Source: Pezicula radicicola (Eukaryota; Ascomycota; Leotiomycetes; Helotiales; Dermateaceae). From it: a stretch of DNA of 64,000 nt. The stretch covers positions 1,178,001 to 1,242,000 of the forward strand of contig PDUO01000010.1 of assembly GCA_003008705.1 (NCBI GenBank), written 5' to 3'. The notes below the pieces were generated by a model. That model was given only the letters and a program-made list of their open reading frames with translations, did no database searches and was not told where the DNA came from. A program made the translations under genes and the position numbers. This document shows positions 1 to 12,150 of the stretch, piece after piece (the first letter of the stretch is position 1; each line of letters starts with the position of its first letter).

Positions 1-545
1 CTTCCTCCTCTACCCATATTTCCCCTTCCCATTGCATCACCTCTCCCACGCCCACCTCTGCCTCTCGATTTTGCTCCTCGTGCTGCTCGATTCTCCGCGC
101 GCGCTCTATCTTCTTGTTCCTTCTTTTCAATCTTCGCTGCTAGTTCGTCTCGCTGGTCCTGGGGTCTTCTTGTGACCTTCGGCTTAAATTTACTCTTTAC
201 AGTGCTGTTGCCCCGGCCCCTCACACCTAACGCGCCACGTATGCTCTGCCCTACAGCTGCAGGGGCTGGTACATTTGTCGTGTTTGACTCTGGCATGGTA
301 GGTCGAACTGGAGTAGGCGCGGGTGTTTCTGTAGGTACGGAGACTGGTGAGGAATTGGGAGAGGGTTGTGCGCTGATCTCTGGAATTACGGAAGGTTCGC
401 CGGCTGGCGCACTAGCTGAATCTGTCTGGTTAGGTGCTCCACCGTCCTCTGTAGGCACATTTACTGCGCTGCTTCCTCCTCGGCCTCGACCACGGCCACC
501 GCGACCACCCCGCGCCGCTCTTCCTCGCGCTGCCTTTGGCGGCAT
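1..545 (-). CDS. RNA polymerase III subunit Rpc4-like, 5' part (runs off left edge)
   Basis: The minus strand is open from an ATG at 543-545 to the window edge (181 codons) with no intron. The protein starts MPPKAARGRAARGGRGGRGR, an Arg/Gly-rich head, followed by a Pro/Ser/Thr-rich linker. A basic block then contains SKFKPKVTRRPQDQRDELAA, a charged helix, and a second RG-rich stretch ending GRGDAMGRGNMGRGG. The KFKPK-xx-RR motif followed by an acidic/basic helix and GRGDAMGRG is the layout of the N-terminus of fungal Rpc4 (Rpc53), a Pol III subunit of the TFIIF-like Rpc4/Rpc5 pair used in termination and reinitiation. The conserved C-terminal domain lies outside the window, so the call rests on the N-terminal motifs. 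Another RG-rich nuclear protein is possible but less likely. Confidence 0.7.
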   Translation of the reverse strand, partial: MPPKAARGRAARGGRGGRGRGRGGSSAVNVPTEDGGAPNQTDSASAPAGEPSVIPEISAQPSPNSSPVSVPTETPAPTPVRPTMPESNTTNVPAPAAVGQSIRGALGVRGRGNSTVKSKFKPKVTRRPQDQRDELAAKIEKKEQEDRARAENRAARGAKSRGRGGRGRGDAMGRGNMGRGG

Positions 546-829
546 TATGACTACTCGTCACCTCTTCCGTTGATCAATTGTTGTATGATGTCACCGCATC
601 TAAAAGATTGTTGACGGAAAATGCGAAGGAGGTGGCTTAAAATGGTCGCGAGTAGGAGTCTTATGTGTTCGGCTTGAAGTTGACCATCTGGTGGGGGATT
701 AAAAAAGTTGCGATCTAAATTCAGCCTTGAGCCTTGTCATCGCTGATTGGTCGGGGTACTCAGCCAATGATCTAACCGAATTTGGAGGTATTGCCGACGC
801 CGCATCTACAAATCGAGATATTTTGAAGT

Positions 830-1270
830 CAAGTGAGATACTCAAATGATGTGAATAACTCAAGTTAAAGTCACTTAGTCAAGTCAGCTACTCAAGACAA
901 GTCAGCTACTCAAGACAAGTCAGCTACTCAAGACAAGTCAGCTACTCAAGAGAAATTAGTTACTCAAACAAGTTAGTTACCCAAGACAAGTGAGTTACTC
1001 AAACAAGATAGTTACTCAAACAAGAGAGTTACTCAAACAAGATAGTTACTCAAACAAGATAGTTACTCAAACAAGATAGTTACTCAAACAAGATAGTTAC
1101 TCAAACAAGATAGTTACTCAAACAAGATAGTTACTCAAACAGGTTAGTTACTCAAGACAAGTAGATTACCAAGTTTAGTGAATTACCCAAATCAAGCCAG
1201 CTACTCAACTCAAGTGAATTACTCAAATTAATAGATTATCTAGTCAAGTGGACAACTAAAATTAAGTTGG
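830..1270. repeat. 17-18-bp tandem repeat tract (ACTCAA..CAAG..AGTT)
   Basis: About 25 head-to-tail copies of a 17-18-bp unit. The left part has units like ACTCAAGACAAGTCAGCT. The centre (about 1000-1140) has seven or eight almost identical copies of ACTCAAACAAGATAGTT. Copies on both sides are degenerate. This looks like a minisatellite grown by slippage from a dispersed motif, because single or few diverged copies of the same unit occur at 27873-27930, 43500-43555 and about 21752-21790. It codes for nothing evident. Confidence 0.9.
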
Positions 1271-1752
1271 TTATTTAAATTAGAGGTAACAGGAGTTATC
1301 GACTAGACATAGATCTTTTTATGACTCCTCTAAAACACTTTTCACTTATTTGATACTTGAACTACTTCAAGAGATGAACCTACTATTTTCAAATTCAGAA
1401 ATTATAAGGGACAAACTCTAAAATTTCACTAGGAGGTAAAGTACAGAATTTAGGTGAGGAGCAGGAAGAGGTTTAGTCACTTCAGAAGACTAATACTCAA
1501 ATAGGAGATCACGTCATGTTGTGATTATTTCTTGATCCTAATAACCATCCCTCCATCATTTACCCACTTAAGATCATCAGTTGATCCTCGAGCAACCAGT
1601 ATTGCCCGCAAAAGTCAACGCAGCAGAGAACCACGACCTCCAAAATACCCCCCCCCTCCCCAAAATGTCAAATGAAACTCCTCCAACCAGAACCAAATTT
1701 ATTCTCGTCGTCCGAAAGACAAAGACAAAGACAAAGTCGAAGTAGTAAAAGG
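1271..1752. other. Intergenic, no gene seen
   Basis: AT-rich sequence between the repeat tract and the end of the Cys-rich gene. It contains a short C-run (about 1651-1658) and a run of AAAGAC-like copies near 1718-1735. No coding frame with splice support was found. Confidence 0.6.
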
Positions 1753-2417
1753 TCACCAGGGTGGAAAAGTACCCTTTCCACTAAGCGCAAGTCGATGAGA
1801 CTAAACAAACAAACACATTAGAATAAGCAAGCTCACAAAACTTCCCAACCCAAAAAGAAAGTCAAAAATAAAAATTAATGAAGGGGCGAAAGAAGGAGAG
1901 AACTTACCCAAAAAAGGATCGGATCATCAACAACACACCGACACATATTCTTCTTCTCACAAGCACATTTCTGTCCCACAAGCAACGGGAAAAAGGAATC
2001 CCAATGCACATACGCCTCCTCACCAGTACGAAGATTTTCAATAACCACAACATTAGGATTATAACTTCCAAATTTTGTGATCTTGACGAAATCTCCAATT
2101 GCTACATCGTTTGGTAGGGGTGCGTTTTTGCATGAGTCGTGTTCGTTTTCTGAGCAGTCGCAATCGCAGCAGCAGTCGCAATCGCAGCCGCAGGAACAGG
2201 GGTCATGGTAGGGTGGTAGATGAGCTGTTCGTTTGAGTATGAGGATTGCGCCTGGTTTTTGGCCTTCTGGTGTGGATGGATCGGATACCTTGATGGCGGC
2301 TTCTGAGCTGGTGGATGAGGTTTCTGTCGTGCTTAGAATTGATGGTGTGGGTGTTGTGAGTGATCTCTCTGATAGACTGATTACTGATGGAGTGGCTGGG
2401 GGTGATTCGGAATCCAT
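1753..2417 (-). CDS. Cys-rich hypothetical protein
   Basis: Two-exon model: 1908-2417 and 1753-1800, with a phase-0 intron (GTAAGT donor, CTAAT branch, TTTAG acceptor); 185 aa. The chosen start gives MDSESPPATP; an in-frame ATG further upstream (2552) would add 45 residues but lies in sequence that looks like leader. Residues 1-70 are Ser/Thr/Pro-rich and probably disordered. Residues 80-100 carry a dense Cys-Asp cluster (CSCGCDCDCCCDCDC). The C-terminal half has a hydrophobic, beta-like segment (IGDFVKITKFGSYNPNVVVI) and a second Cys group, CACEKKNMCRC. I do not recognise the family. The Cys groups suggest metal binding or disulfides; no signal peptide is evident. Confidence 0.55.
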
Positions 2418-3194
2418 AGTTTGTTGGATTGTTGTACTCTTGTGATATTCTGATGTCTTGATCAGTAATCCCATTTCTCTTGGCGATAGATGGATAGATT
2501 TTCTGTGGTTGAGATGGGATTTAAATACCCTCAGGGAATACTCATGAAGCACCTGGATTTTGTGAAATGTTTTTTTTCTTGAGCTTTCAAGGGCTTTATC
2601 TGTGGATAGAGAGGAAACTTGCTGTTGTGTATAGTGGGTTCTTAGAAAGTTGATTACTTCATCTTTGTGTATCTTTCAACTCAGAACAAAGGGCCTTACA
2701 ATAGCTTCTAGTGCTTTCACGATATTTACATTATTTAGGAAAAGAAATTCGGAAAGTTGCATTCATGTATAAAAGGTTCTTGTAACGTGGAAGCTTTTAA
2801 CACTGTTAATAAACAAGAAAGACATTTTGCTTAAAGCACTGGGGTCTTGTTCATGTAATGCTTGTGAGATGTAGCTAAGACCCAGTGTCACCTATCATGA
2901 GTATTTACATAATTTGTGCTTTAAGTACTTAGATATGTTTACGTGGGTTTGATAGAATTCTAGAATATATCTTACTGTGATACCGTCTTGAATGGGTTGC
3001 TCGCTTAACTTTAAAATGGTGACTGTAACTCTTGTGACTAAGTAATTGACTTGATTTGGCTAATTCACTTAGATAAGTACTAAAGATTAAAAACTACCTG
3101 TATCTAGAAGAAAATAAGTAATGAGCAACTCAACAAACCAGCCGTTTCAAAATTCTTGCAAACTCAGGGCGACTCTTGTTCCATCTCACACACC
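2418..3194. other. Intergenic, no gene seen
   Basis: AT-rich. Upstream region of the Cys-rich gene and downstream region of the bicupin gene. No supported coding sequence. Confidence 0.6.
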
Positions 3195-4762
3195 CTACTT
3201 GATCAGAACCTGCTTCTCCTTCTTCAATTGATCCACCACACTCCTGTCCACCTTCAACGTGTTGGCCACAATCTCCGCCGGGGTCAGCGCCAACCACTGC
3301 GTCAAGGAAATATCTGCTACGCGATCACTCTTGTAAAGTTCTATCCAGACCAAATTTTCGGTCTCGGATGTATTCTCGATGTAATGCCCGCTGTTGTCTG
3401 GGAAGACTGCTGTATCCCCAGAGGTGAAATCAAAAGTGCGCGCATTGGAGTTTCCAACGAAGACCGTGGCACGAGCTGTGCCACTGTGGAAGTATAGCCA
3501 TTCTTCGGCCTAGAACGTGGTTTAGTTTGGTCATGATGAAAAGCTTGGGACGGTGAGAGGGAAATCTTACGTTTGGATGCCAATGTAATTCTCGGAGACC
3601 ACCTGGAGATAAGCTTACAATGGATGCAGCGATGGTAGTTGCGATTGGGAAGTTTCGAGAGTCGACAATGGTAAGATTCCCACCGCCACCTGGGATTGGT
3701 ATAGAGCCAGTTTGGGATGCATGGAAGATGTAAGAGCTGTTGCCAGAGAGTCCCGACGCTGGTCCCGTTGATTGAATCGTTGGGTCAGTTGTGCCGTTCA
3801 AGATGTACGGGAATGGCTTTGGAACACTATCGAATACTGACTCATTGACGCCAAAATTCTTTGCTAGAATGGACCTGGGGGTATGGGTGATCCAGTCATC
3901 GACCATGAAGGTTACCCTGTGAGATGTTAGAAACTTGCTCTATGTTTCCATATCTGGTTGCGTACCCAACAGCATCAAAGTCGCCTATCAGTCGAAATTA
4001 GCAGGTGCTTATAAAAACTAAAATCCGTTGAGACTTACCATCGTCAAAAGCTAGAAGATACTCATTCTCATCTGCAAGACCTGCCTAATATCAGCTTCAA
4101 GTAGCAGAACGTCAATCTCAGCCATATTACCTTGAACAGTATGTGCAGATCCCTTGGGAAAATACCAGATATCACCAACCCCCAATTGATCAACCTGGTA
4201 ATTTCCATGCTCATCTACAGCAGACACTAAAACCTCACCGGCATATACATAACCCCATTCAGCCTAATAATGTCAAATTCTTACATCGATATTGGAGAAA
4301 GCTACACACTACTTACAACTTTATGCCAATGCAACTCACGGATAGCACCCTTTTTTAGATGCTGTTGAGCACCGGCAATATCATGGCTCTGAGGTAAATC
4401 TGTGATCACCTGTTGACGGGTCCATCCACCGTTAAAGATCTTAGTCTTCGAGTTGCTGAAACTCCATTTGAGATTCTTTACGGAGCCACTGTCGACACTC
4501 TCTGCACCGAGGTTGTCAGGGTTCTGAAGGTCGATTTGGTTGTTTGTTCCACCTGAAATAAATGTTAGTCTTGGATTTTCCATATTACAGACTTTATCAT
4601 ACCTAGAATTGGTCCGCCTTTGCCTGTGGCATCAATAGGTTGTCCATCATCAAATTGTGCATCTCTCTTAGCAATTTTAGCAGCAATTCCTGCTGGTTCT
4701 GGAGCTGCGGAAGAAATGGACAACACAGCCGATATGGCTAAAGAGAGCTGAAGGAACTTCAT
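3195..4762 (-). CDS. Secreted oxalate decarboxylase family bicupin
   Basis: Seven exons (minus strand): 4603-4762, 4317-4552, 4131-4263, 4039-4080, 3966-3984, 3571-3916, 3195-3509; all phases agree and give 416 aa. A signal peptide (MKFLQLSLAISAVLSISSAA) is followed by a KR site at 32-33. Two cupin domains are visible, each with the Mn-binding signature: RELHWHKVAEW (HWH at 128-130) and RELHWHPNAEEW (HWH at 308-310), each followed by a second motif with the distal His (FPKGSAHT; FPDNSGHY). This is the architecture of fungal and bacterial oxalate decarboxylases (oxalate to formate plus CO2), acting outside the cell. The N-terminal active-site lid, SENST in Bacillus OxdC, aligns with DAVGVT here (194-199), so the lid Glu is absent and activity is less certain. 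One exon is only 19 nt. Confidence 0.85.
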
Positions 4763-6024
4763 TGTAAATGCAAGTAACAGGTGACTATGGAATTGGTGCG
4801 GCAACCTACGACAGACAAAGTGTTAGTTATATCATAACCGCAACAAATGTTGTCATTGTAAGTTTGTTGACACAAGTCAAAGCGGGATAGAGCACGCAAG
4901 TATGGCCAAGCATTGAGCAATTGTTGCTCTGTTAATCTGCAGTGCAACCCGCTAGTCACAGGAATAGCGTACGCAGGAGACCAGTGGGAGCCAAGGCCAA
5001 GGCGCTATATTAACCATAATGGCCGATCATGGGGAAAATTGAAGATAATAATGGACTTGAATAAAATTGGACATAGATGAGGGGACGCGACAAGCATTGT
5101 AGTTTTACTTACCACTCCTCAAGTAAAGCACTCCTCGAAGTACCCAAAAGGGATGAATGTAAGTGTATTTGGACGACATGTCTTGGCATTGATAGTGATG
5201 GCACTGATCACAGGGCCTATTTTCGGCGGCTTCTATTGTTCCGATGGGAGTTTAAAATCACATCATTGTTAGCCAAGGAACTCTAGGTGTTGATTCTACA
5301 CATTTTAATTGAGATGTTCTCTTTCTACCTCTATATTCAGTCATTCGTATGCAAGGGCTCGAAAAGAGGCGTTACGCTATGAAAGTTTCTTCTCGGAATC
5401 TGCAAGTTCCTTCACCATCCTTGGAAACCTAAATTGAAGCTTTTTTCCATTGCCGTTGAGTATCATTGCTTGTTCTAGATAGATAATCTTCCGTTCTCTC
5501 TCACTGCAACATCATTTTGGGCCTCAATGTCACTCACAGCGTTGTAATCTGGAAATGACGGGCATGACGTGCTATAGACTATCATTCTACAATCTGCCAG
5601 TGCACATGCTTAGTTCAAGCTCGACTTGGACAACCTTAGGAATATTGTCGAATTAATCATCATTAGCGTCATATTGAACCTGAGAGTCTCCCTAGGTAGA
5701 CATATTGTTCCCGTCAGCTGAAAGATCTTCTGGTGACATATCCTTCTTCGGAATGTCAGAATCAACCTCTTCCTTGCCCTCTGAGGATGTTGGCTGTAAT
5801 AAAACTTCATTTTCTCTGCATTGCGTCTTTTTACCAAGAACTTGCGAAGTAAATGCCTGTTCATCTTATAAAACTCGGAAAGGGTCGAAGAAAGGGAAAG
5901 AACAGTGTAATATATAAGATATTGAGTAGGCCGTAAGTTCCAAGAAAGTGCTCATACCTTCTCATACCTTCTCATTATCCACCTCTTAGTTTGGAGTACC
6001 GATTGAACAATTCTCACCCTGAAC
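4763..6024. other. Divergent promoter region between bicupin and beta-propeller genes
   Basis: 1.26 kb between two divergently transcribed secreted-protein genes. No coding sequence is supported. A short direct repeat of CTCATACCTT lies just upstream of the right-hand gene at about 5950-5975. Confidence 0.5.
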
Positions 6025-7814
6025 ATGAAGACAACGTACGCTCTTGCGGTGCTTGTGAGCTTAGGCTATGCCACTCCAGTGCCTGATCCAGATCCTCAAA
6101 TTTCCTTACCGCCACTGATTCCCTCAATTCCTGGAGTTACAGAGCCTCTAGCCAGTAACGCGCCACCACTTCCTATTCTGCAGTTACCGACTCCACCACT
6201 TGAAAGTCCTCCTTTCACTGGCAGCGACATCAAGCCAAAGAAGATAGGATATTTTTGGACAGGAGCTGGAGACAATATCCATGCAGGTAAGATAGCTTCG
6301 GGTCTCGGTTGTTGGAAGAAAAAGAGAATAACCATCATCTAGATTTCTTGGCTACTTATAGTCTAGACGATGTAGGTATACCCTATCTTCAGCATCTTCT
6401 AAGCTAATACGTGAAGGACACCTTTGGTCAATTCATCTGGTTGACAGACGTTCCGACAAGTGGCAATAGCCCTCATCATCTCGGGACTAGCCTTGACGGA
6501 AAGACTTTGATTGGTGGAGGCCTGTTGTCACTTCTAAAGACACAGGTAGGTGGTCTCTATAATGCTAATTACGATGACATTATCTAACTTCTGCAGGATA
6601 CTGCCTACTACTTCGATGTCTCCAATCCATACAGGCCAGCTTTTAAGAAGAGCAATCGCGCCCTTCTATCCTCGATCACAGATGAGATTCGGGCCAAGCC
6701 TGAGTAAGTATCCTAATAAATATCCTTTCTAAACATCATGGCTGACTGTTTGAAGTGGCGGGTTTTTCATTACTTACATGGGCTGTAAGTACTAAAATTA
6801 GGCGAGCATTTGGCTAAACTGACTATTACAGCGGCTGTGGGAACATCACCAGGACGTCTAGTTGAGACTGACGCAGACTTCAACATCATCCATCAATGGC
6901 CAGAAGACGTGGCCGGCACACTGAATATTCTTGGAGAACAATTTAGTCCACACGGTCTCAGCGTTGATTGGAACAAGGACCTCATCTTGACAAGCGACTT
7001 CGTTGTTCCTCTTTCAATCTTGAAACCGTCTCTGGGAATTCAACGTGCTAATACCCTCCGGTTATGGAACTTGTCGTCCAGAACAATCATTAGCACTATT
7101 ACTATTCCAGATGTAAGCACTTTACAAAATTCAAGGCGTTTCTTTTTCAAGAGGGGTACTGATTAAAGCACAGGGTGGTGGAATCCAAGACATCAAATTC
7201 ATCCCAGGAAACCCAGAATCCGCCGCTCTTGCAACCGCAGTTCATCTCGGCCAAGTCTGGATCATCTACCCCTTCCGTACCGACTCCAACGGTAACCAAG
7301 GCGTAGCTGAACTCCTTTACGACCTCGGACCCAAAGCTCGTGACACAACTGCAATCTAGTAAGACTAACTCTCTATTACTCCCCAAGGGGGTCCTTCATG
7401 ATTAACTGAACTAATTTACCAAGTTCCGACATAACCCAAGACGGCAAATTCATCTACCTCACTCTCACAACAGCAAATCACATCGCAGCCCTCGATATCT
7501 CTGACCTCAACAACGTCAAACGTCTCGATGATCCAGATGAGATCCAACCTACTATCGGTCCACACTACATCAAAGTAACACCTGATCAAAAACACATCGT
7601 CGTGACCGATTATTTCGTTCAGACCGGTGATATTGGACTTATTAATACCCCGGCGGACTTTAAGACGTTGTATATTGATATCAATTCCGATGGAAGTTTG
7701 TCCTTCAATCGGACGATTGATTTTACGGGGCCGTATACAAATAGGGGAGGGGCAAAACCGCATAGTGCTGTAGTCTTTGATTTGACTGATCCGGAGAATC
7801 CGAAATACTATTAG
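6025..7814 (+). CDS. Secreted selenium-binding-protein (SBP56)-like beta-propeller
   Basis: Eight exons: 6025-6286, 6343-6371, 6417-6545, 6597-6703, 6756-6784, 6832-7112, 7174-7358, 7424-7814; 470 aa with consistent phases. A short signal peptide (MKTTYALAVLVSLGYATP) and a Pro-rich linker precede the fold. The body shows repeated beta-propeller-like strands and several SBP56-like motifs: FSPHGLSVDWNKDLILTSDF, GGGIQDIKFIPGNPE, YSDITQDGKFIYLTL and IKVTPDQKHIVVTDYF. In SBP56/methanethiol oxidases similar His-containing motifs bind metal. Cytosolic SBP56 has no signal peptide, so a secreted version is unusual. A general YncE-like propeller is the alternative. It is divergently arranged with the bicupin gene. 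Confidence 0.6.
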
Positions 7815-8564
7815 ATGGTCTAAAATGGGATTGTTGGAGTCGGGGTGAGTAGGGATCTAGAGCAAGAGGCTATTGAGGACGTATGATCTAGGCGCCTGCT
7901 ATTACTTCATTGAAATGTGCTATTATACATTCAACATGTTGATAAGCAATTATTAGTCTCCCTATAATTATTAATATATTATATCTGCTTTTTCAGTCCT
8001 CGTCTGGTGTTTTATCCTCCACGTGACCTGAAATATAAAAAGCCTTCGTCTTTAGGTGCCTAAATTAAGCACTTGCTCATCTTTTGCTCAATACTAGTGA
8101 GATCTAGGCAAAGTTAAATAACCGAATAAACTAAAGTAGAATAGAACTATGCTAGAGGCGCAAATTTAAACAGCGAATATAGGAAGGAGAAGTGTTGGAA
8201 CCTAAGTCATATGTAGATATTAAACCAAGAAATCAGCTAAAACTCTCAAGGTCACATTTACTAAGAGAGGAGGATAACACATTATTGTAAAGAAAGAATT
8301 CATACAGAGCTATCTCTATGCAATGAGGGTAGTCAAAAATGCAAAAGGATAAATTACAGATTAACCACCTGGAAATAGTAACGCCAATTTCCTGATATCC
8401 CTGACACACCATATGCAAATCTGTCTGTCTTTCTCTTTCTATCCCCAACCAATTCAAAACCAGAAAGAAGATCTAGTCTATCCTTGTATAAATCATGTCT
8501 AACCAAAGAATCTCGAAACTCTATAGCTATCAACCGCGCCTTCTTTCACTCCCGTTACTCATTT
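7815..8564. other. Intergenic between convergent genes
   Basis: AT-rich 3' flanks of the propeller gene and the mitochondrial carrier gene. No supported gene. Confidence 0.6.
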
Positions 8565-10801
8565 CTATGAAGACTTGTTTCCACCACCCATAATGGCCGG
8601 CAGAGTCGCCCACCCTGCGGTTCCTGGAACCTTGACACGTCCAAACTGCTCGTCTAAGTCCAAGATAATCTTCAAAGCGTTTCGGCTTCTCAAGTAGCTA
8701 AGAGGTCCCTCTTGGCCTGGCAAGGTGCCGCTTGTAGCATCCTTCACACTAGTATGAGTATGTTGATCATCACCTGGCATGGGTAATAAATTCTGTAGGA
8801 CTTCGTAGCCAGCTAATGTGAAACCGAATTGTGGTGATGATCTGAGAATACGAGCTGGTCCACCCTTGAAGAAAGCCTTGAAACCTTCTTCTTGATAGAC
8901 TCTTTTTGCGCATTGGCGGAGGGAGGTGTATGTGGCTTCGCCTTTGCGCGCTTCGACTTGTAATCTCGTTTTGATGACATCGCAGGGAGTGGTGAGGTAT
9001 GCTGCTGGCATACCGGCTATCGCACCTGCGGTGAGGAGTTGAAGAATGCCAAGCTTCTTCGTTTGCGACTCTCCGAAGTAGTCGCGCTTGAGGTGGTTGT
9101 ATGTGGGGAAGTAGATGGCGGAGAAAGGAACGTCACGGAGCAAGCAGGCTGATGCACCCTTGTAAAGACCAACAAGACCTAGGTTGCGGACAATCCACAT
9201 TGCAGAGCGACGAGGAACACCGTCAACGGTCTTGGCGACCTCACCTTGAACCTGAAGACGAATCTTGACGATTTCAAGGGGGTTGGTAAAGATCTAATTT
9301 TTGTAAGTGCCAATGTGGTGAAGTAAGGGAAGCTGGACTTACGACTTGGCAACCTCCTGCGGCACCACCTGCAAGAATCTCATGAGGAATCCAAATCTTA
9401 CCATCGGAGCTTGAGAAGTGTTCTCGTACAAGGTCATTTACAGTAAGCTTGATAGCCTTTTCTGGTGCAACACCAACCAATTGAGGTAAGACACCAGAGT
9501 ACAACCCTTTGAAACCCTCATTTCTAACAACCTTCTTTGCACAGTCCCATGAGTTCTTGTACAGCATTTCTCCGACTCTCGAACTCCGCTGGTTCTGCAT
9601 ACGTGTTTTGACCAAATCAATGGGGTATACCATGAAAGCACCAAAAGCTCCAGCCAAACTACCCAGCGCAAAGTGATGTACAGATTCCAGAACGGAATAT
9701 AAGAAGTTTCCCCCAGATGTCTTCACTTTAGCAACGTCCTTCTTAGCAGCAAAAGCGTTGTACATGGGGGTTCGCCATGACGGATCAAGTACCTTTGCGA
9801 AGTCTGAAAGTCCAAGTCTACCTGATGGCTCATCCAGACTTGCAAAATGGAACAGGATATCTGCTTCCATAGGGGTGAATAATGAAAATCTTGTAATCCG
9901 TGCTGCCTCGTTCAAGAAATCCGTGCGTGTGATCTTGCCATCGGAGCTGTCTGCTGTAGCTTGTCTGATAATCATCTCTACCAGGTCCATCTCCCTGATC
10001 ATGTTTTGGAAAGCCCGGACATTTGCGTAGGATATTTTGCTGCCTGTCGAGATATTGCAGAGAGTGTGCAAGTTCTCCAAGAGATGGTCGGAAAGCTTGT
10101 GTCTGGCCGTCTCTAGGATGATGCGCTGGAAGTCTTGAGGCTCGATGTATCCGTCACCATCCTTGTCAAAGAGATGGAATGCTTGTCTTATCCTCTCTCC
10201 TTGCAGACCTCTTAACATCTGCGAGAATTGAGGATATGTAAGATCGTGTCTTCGCTTTTTGCCTCCACTGTATAGGGTAGCCCATTCGCAGTTCCAATCG
10301 AATGGAATGCTATCGGGACCTTTGTTCAACTCATATAACTTTTTCAGGTTCTCATATTTCACTGTTCCTGTGCGCTCAATATCGAAGAGACGGAATGCGA
10401 TTTCGTACTCAGCATCCGGTTTCGCAAGGAGGTTCTCAAAGGTACCCCAATCGTACAAGTTGATCTTTCCAGTGTTCCTCCGATCTGCAACGCGGAAGAG
10501 GATGGCATATTGTTCGCGCTTGATCTTGTGCTATAATGGAACATCGATGGTTAGCCAATTGCTCCGTGCCAACATCTTGTCGCAACGCAAACGCTTCATG
10601 ACTCACATAGTCTTCTGTCTTTGGTGCAACGGCATTGACAAACTCCTCTTCTCCCATATATAGCTCTCCATTCTCTTCATCCTTCCGCGCGTTCTTTTCG
10701 AAGGTAGCTCTCGTCTGCGCTGACAACTGTAGGTTTGCTGGCTCTTCCACGCCTAGAAGGGTCTCTTTGACCACCTCTTTCGTTGTCGCAATGTTTGGCA
10801 T
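8565..10801 (-). CDS. Mitochondrial aspartate/glutamate carrier with EF-hands (AGC1/citrin type)
   Basis: Three exons: 10607-10801, 9343-10530, 8565-9293 (minus); 703 aa, close to human citrin/aralar. The N-terminal half is an EF-hand domain: [14 protein letters not shown] (about 187-200) is a complete Ca-binding loop, and other loops are degenerate. The C-terminal half is a three-repeat mitochondrial carrier with signatures [10 protein letters not shown] (about 368), [10 protein letters not shown] and [10 protein letters not shown], plus gatekeeping Gly/Arg motifs such as [22 protein letters not shown] carriers exchange mitochondrial aspartate for cytosolic glutamate plus a proton and support the malate-aspartate shuttle; the EF-hand half senses cytosolic calcium in animals. 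A disordered tail follows the last repeat. Confidence 0.93.
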
Positions 10802-12150
10802 TGTGTCTGCTGCTTTACCAACGCGTCAAAAAGTTGGATTTGTATGAAAGATGGGCCAATGGTCGGATGCGACACGATAGAAGAGAAATTTGTAAGTGGA
10901 TTTCTCGGTGAACTGGGGGCAAAGCGAAGGCTGGTTTAAATTATTGACGGTGTCCGGCGTCCGAGGTCGCAAAGGTGGGCGAGCGACAATTAATTCGCGG
11001 TGAAGACAGAGAGAGGATCGAGAGGGTCCTGAGGGTTCAGGTTGGGGTAGAATAATGAGTGGAGAAGACGGGAACAGCGACCCTGAATTGGCTCTAGAAG
11101 CAGGTTCTGAGTTATCACGATCTTGTACAAAAAGGACCAAAACTAAAAAAGATTAGAATTGTAGTAGCTTTTCTTTTGCATTCGGATTTGATTCGGGGGT
11201 GCGGCGCGATTAAAAATTTATTTTTTGGCTTCCACGCTTCACCTCAGCGCCGCCGCGCCTCAGCCTCAACTCAGCACGCATGTGCCACTCTCTAGACCTA
11301 CCTGAGCTTGTAAGATTGCTCACGTGCCTTGCCTTACGGCAAACACTTGATCCGATCCGCTGGAGCGCAGCCGCTCCAATGGGGAAAAAATGTATGGAGG
11401 CTGGTGGAATAATATGTGCCTGGTGTTAGCCGCGGAGAAAGTAGAAATGTACGAAAGTACCCATAAGGCAGGTAGATACCTACTATTTCTCGGCATGGTC
11501 TTCAGCCTTCACATACCATACTTTACATGTCAAAATACACTATTATGAGAGACATCGGATTAGGCATAGAAGCTATCTTTTTGACCTCTATTGATATTAA
11601 CTCGAGTATCTTTTCCACCTTTGTGGTTCTTCTAGGAACAAATAAGAAAACCAAGTACGCCGTTCATCATGGAAACTCAAACAAAAAGCAAAATACCAGC
11701 AAGTGTGTTTTAATCACGTCCGCCGTCCCATTCCTTTAATACGCCGTATCGCTCAAGGACCAAGGCAAGTGAAGCTTCGTAATCTCATCATGTCGTGAGT
11801 TATCGTTACCCTCCAGGGCAATTATTGTATGGGCATGGATTATGTGAACCAGGTCGAAAGCCAGCTGAGCACTTCTCTAGCTCTGACCAGAGATACACTG
11901 TCCGGAGAAGGACCGTGTGAATTTGTAGATGTGTGGGCGCGAGAGTAAGGACCATACTCCTAAACGCCGTCGCAATGGTAGAAACATGGTATTGTAAAAG
12001 GATTCGTAGGGTAAGACCAGGTACAGCTGCACAAGAAATTCCACGTCCATGCTAGTCCATGTGGTTTCCGTCGTAACTGGTCCATTAAATATACAGAGAA
12101 GTCGAATGTCGTTAGTGTGGTGGTCATGTAGTAGGTAGCCCTGGCGCAAA
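10802..12150. other. Carrier-gene promoter and cyclin 3' flank
   Basis: 1.35 kb between two minus-strand genes. The left part should hold the promoter and 5' leader of the carrier gene; the right part is 3' flank of cyclin B. No supported coding sequence. Confidence 0.55.

Noticed and set aside
172..573. Plus-strand open frame of 133 codons at the left edge
   Set aside because: It is antisense to the Rpc4-like gene and its composition reflects the reversed RG-rich code.
830..1270. Regular repeats considered as a CRISPR array
   Set aside because: Units are directly tandem without unique spacers, and the genome is fungal.
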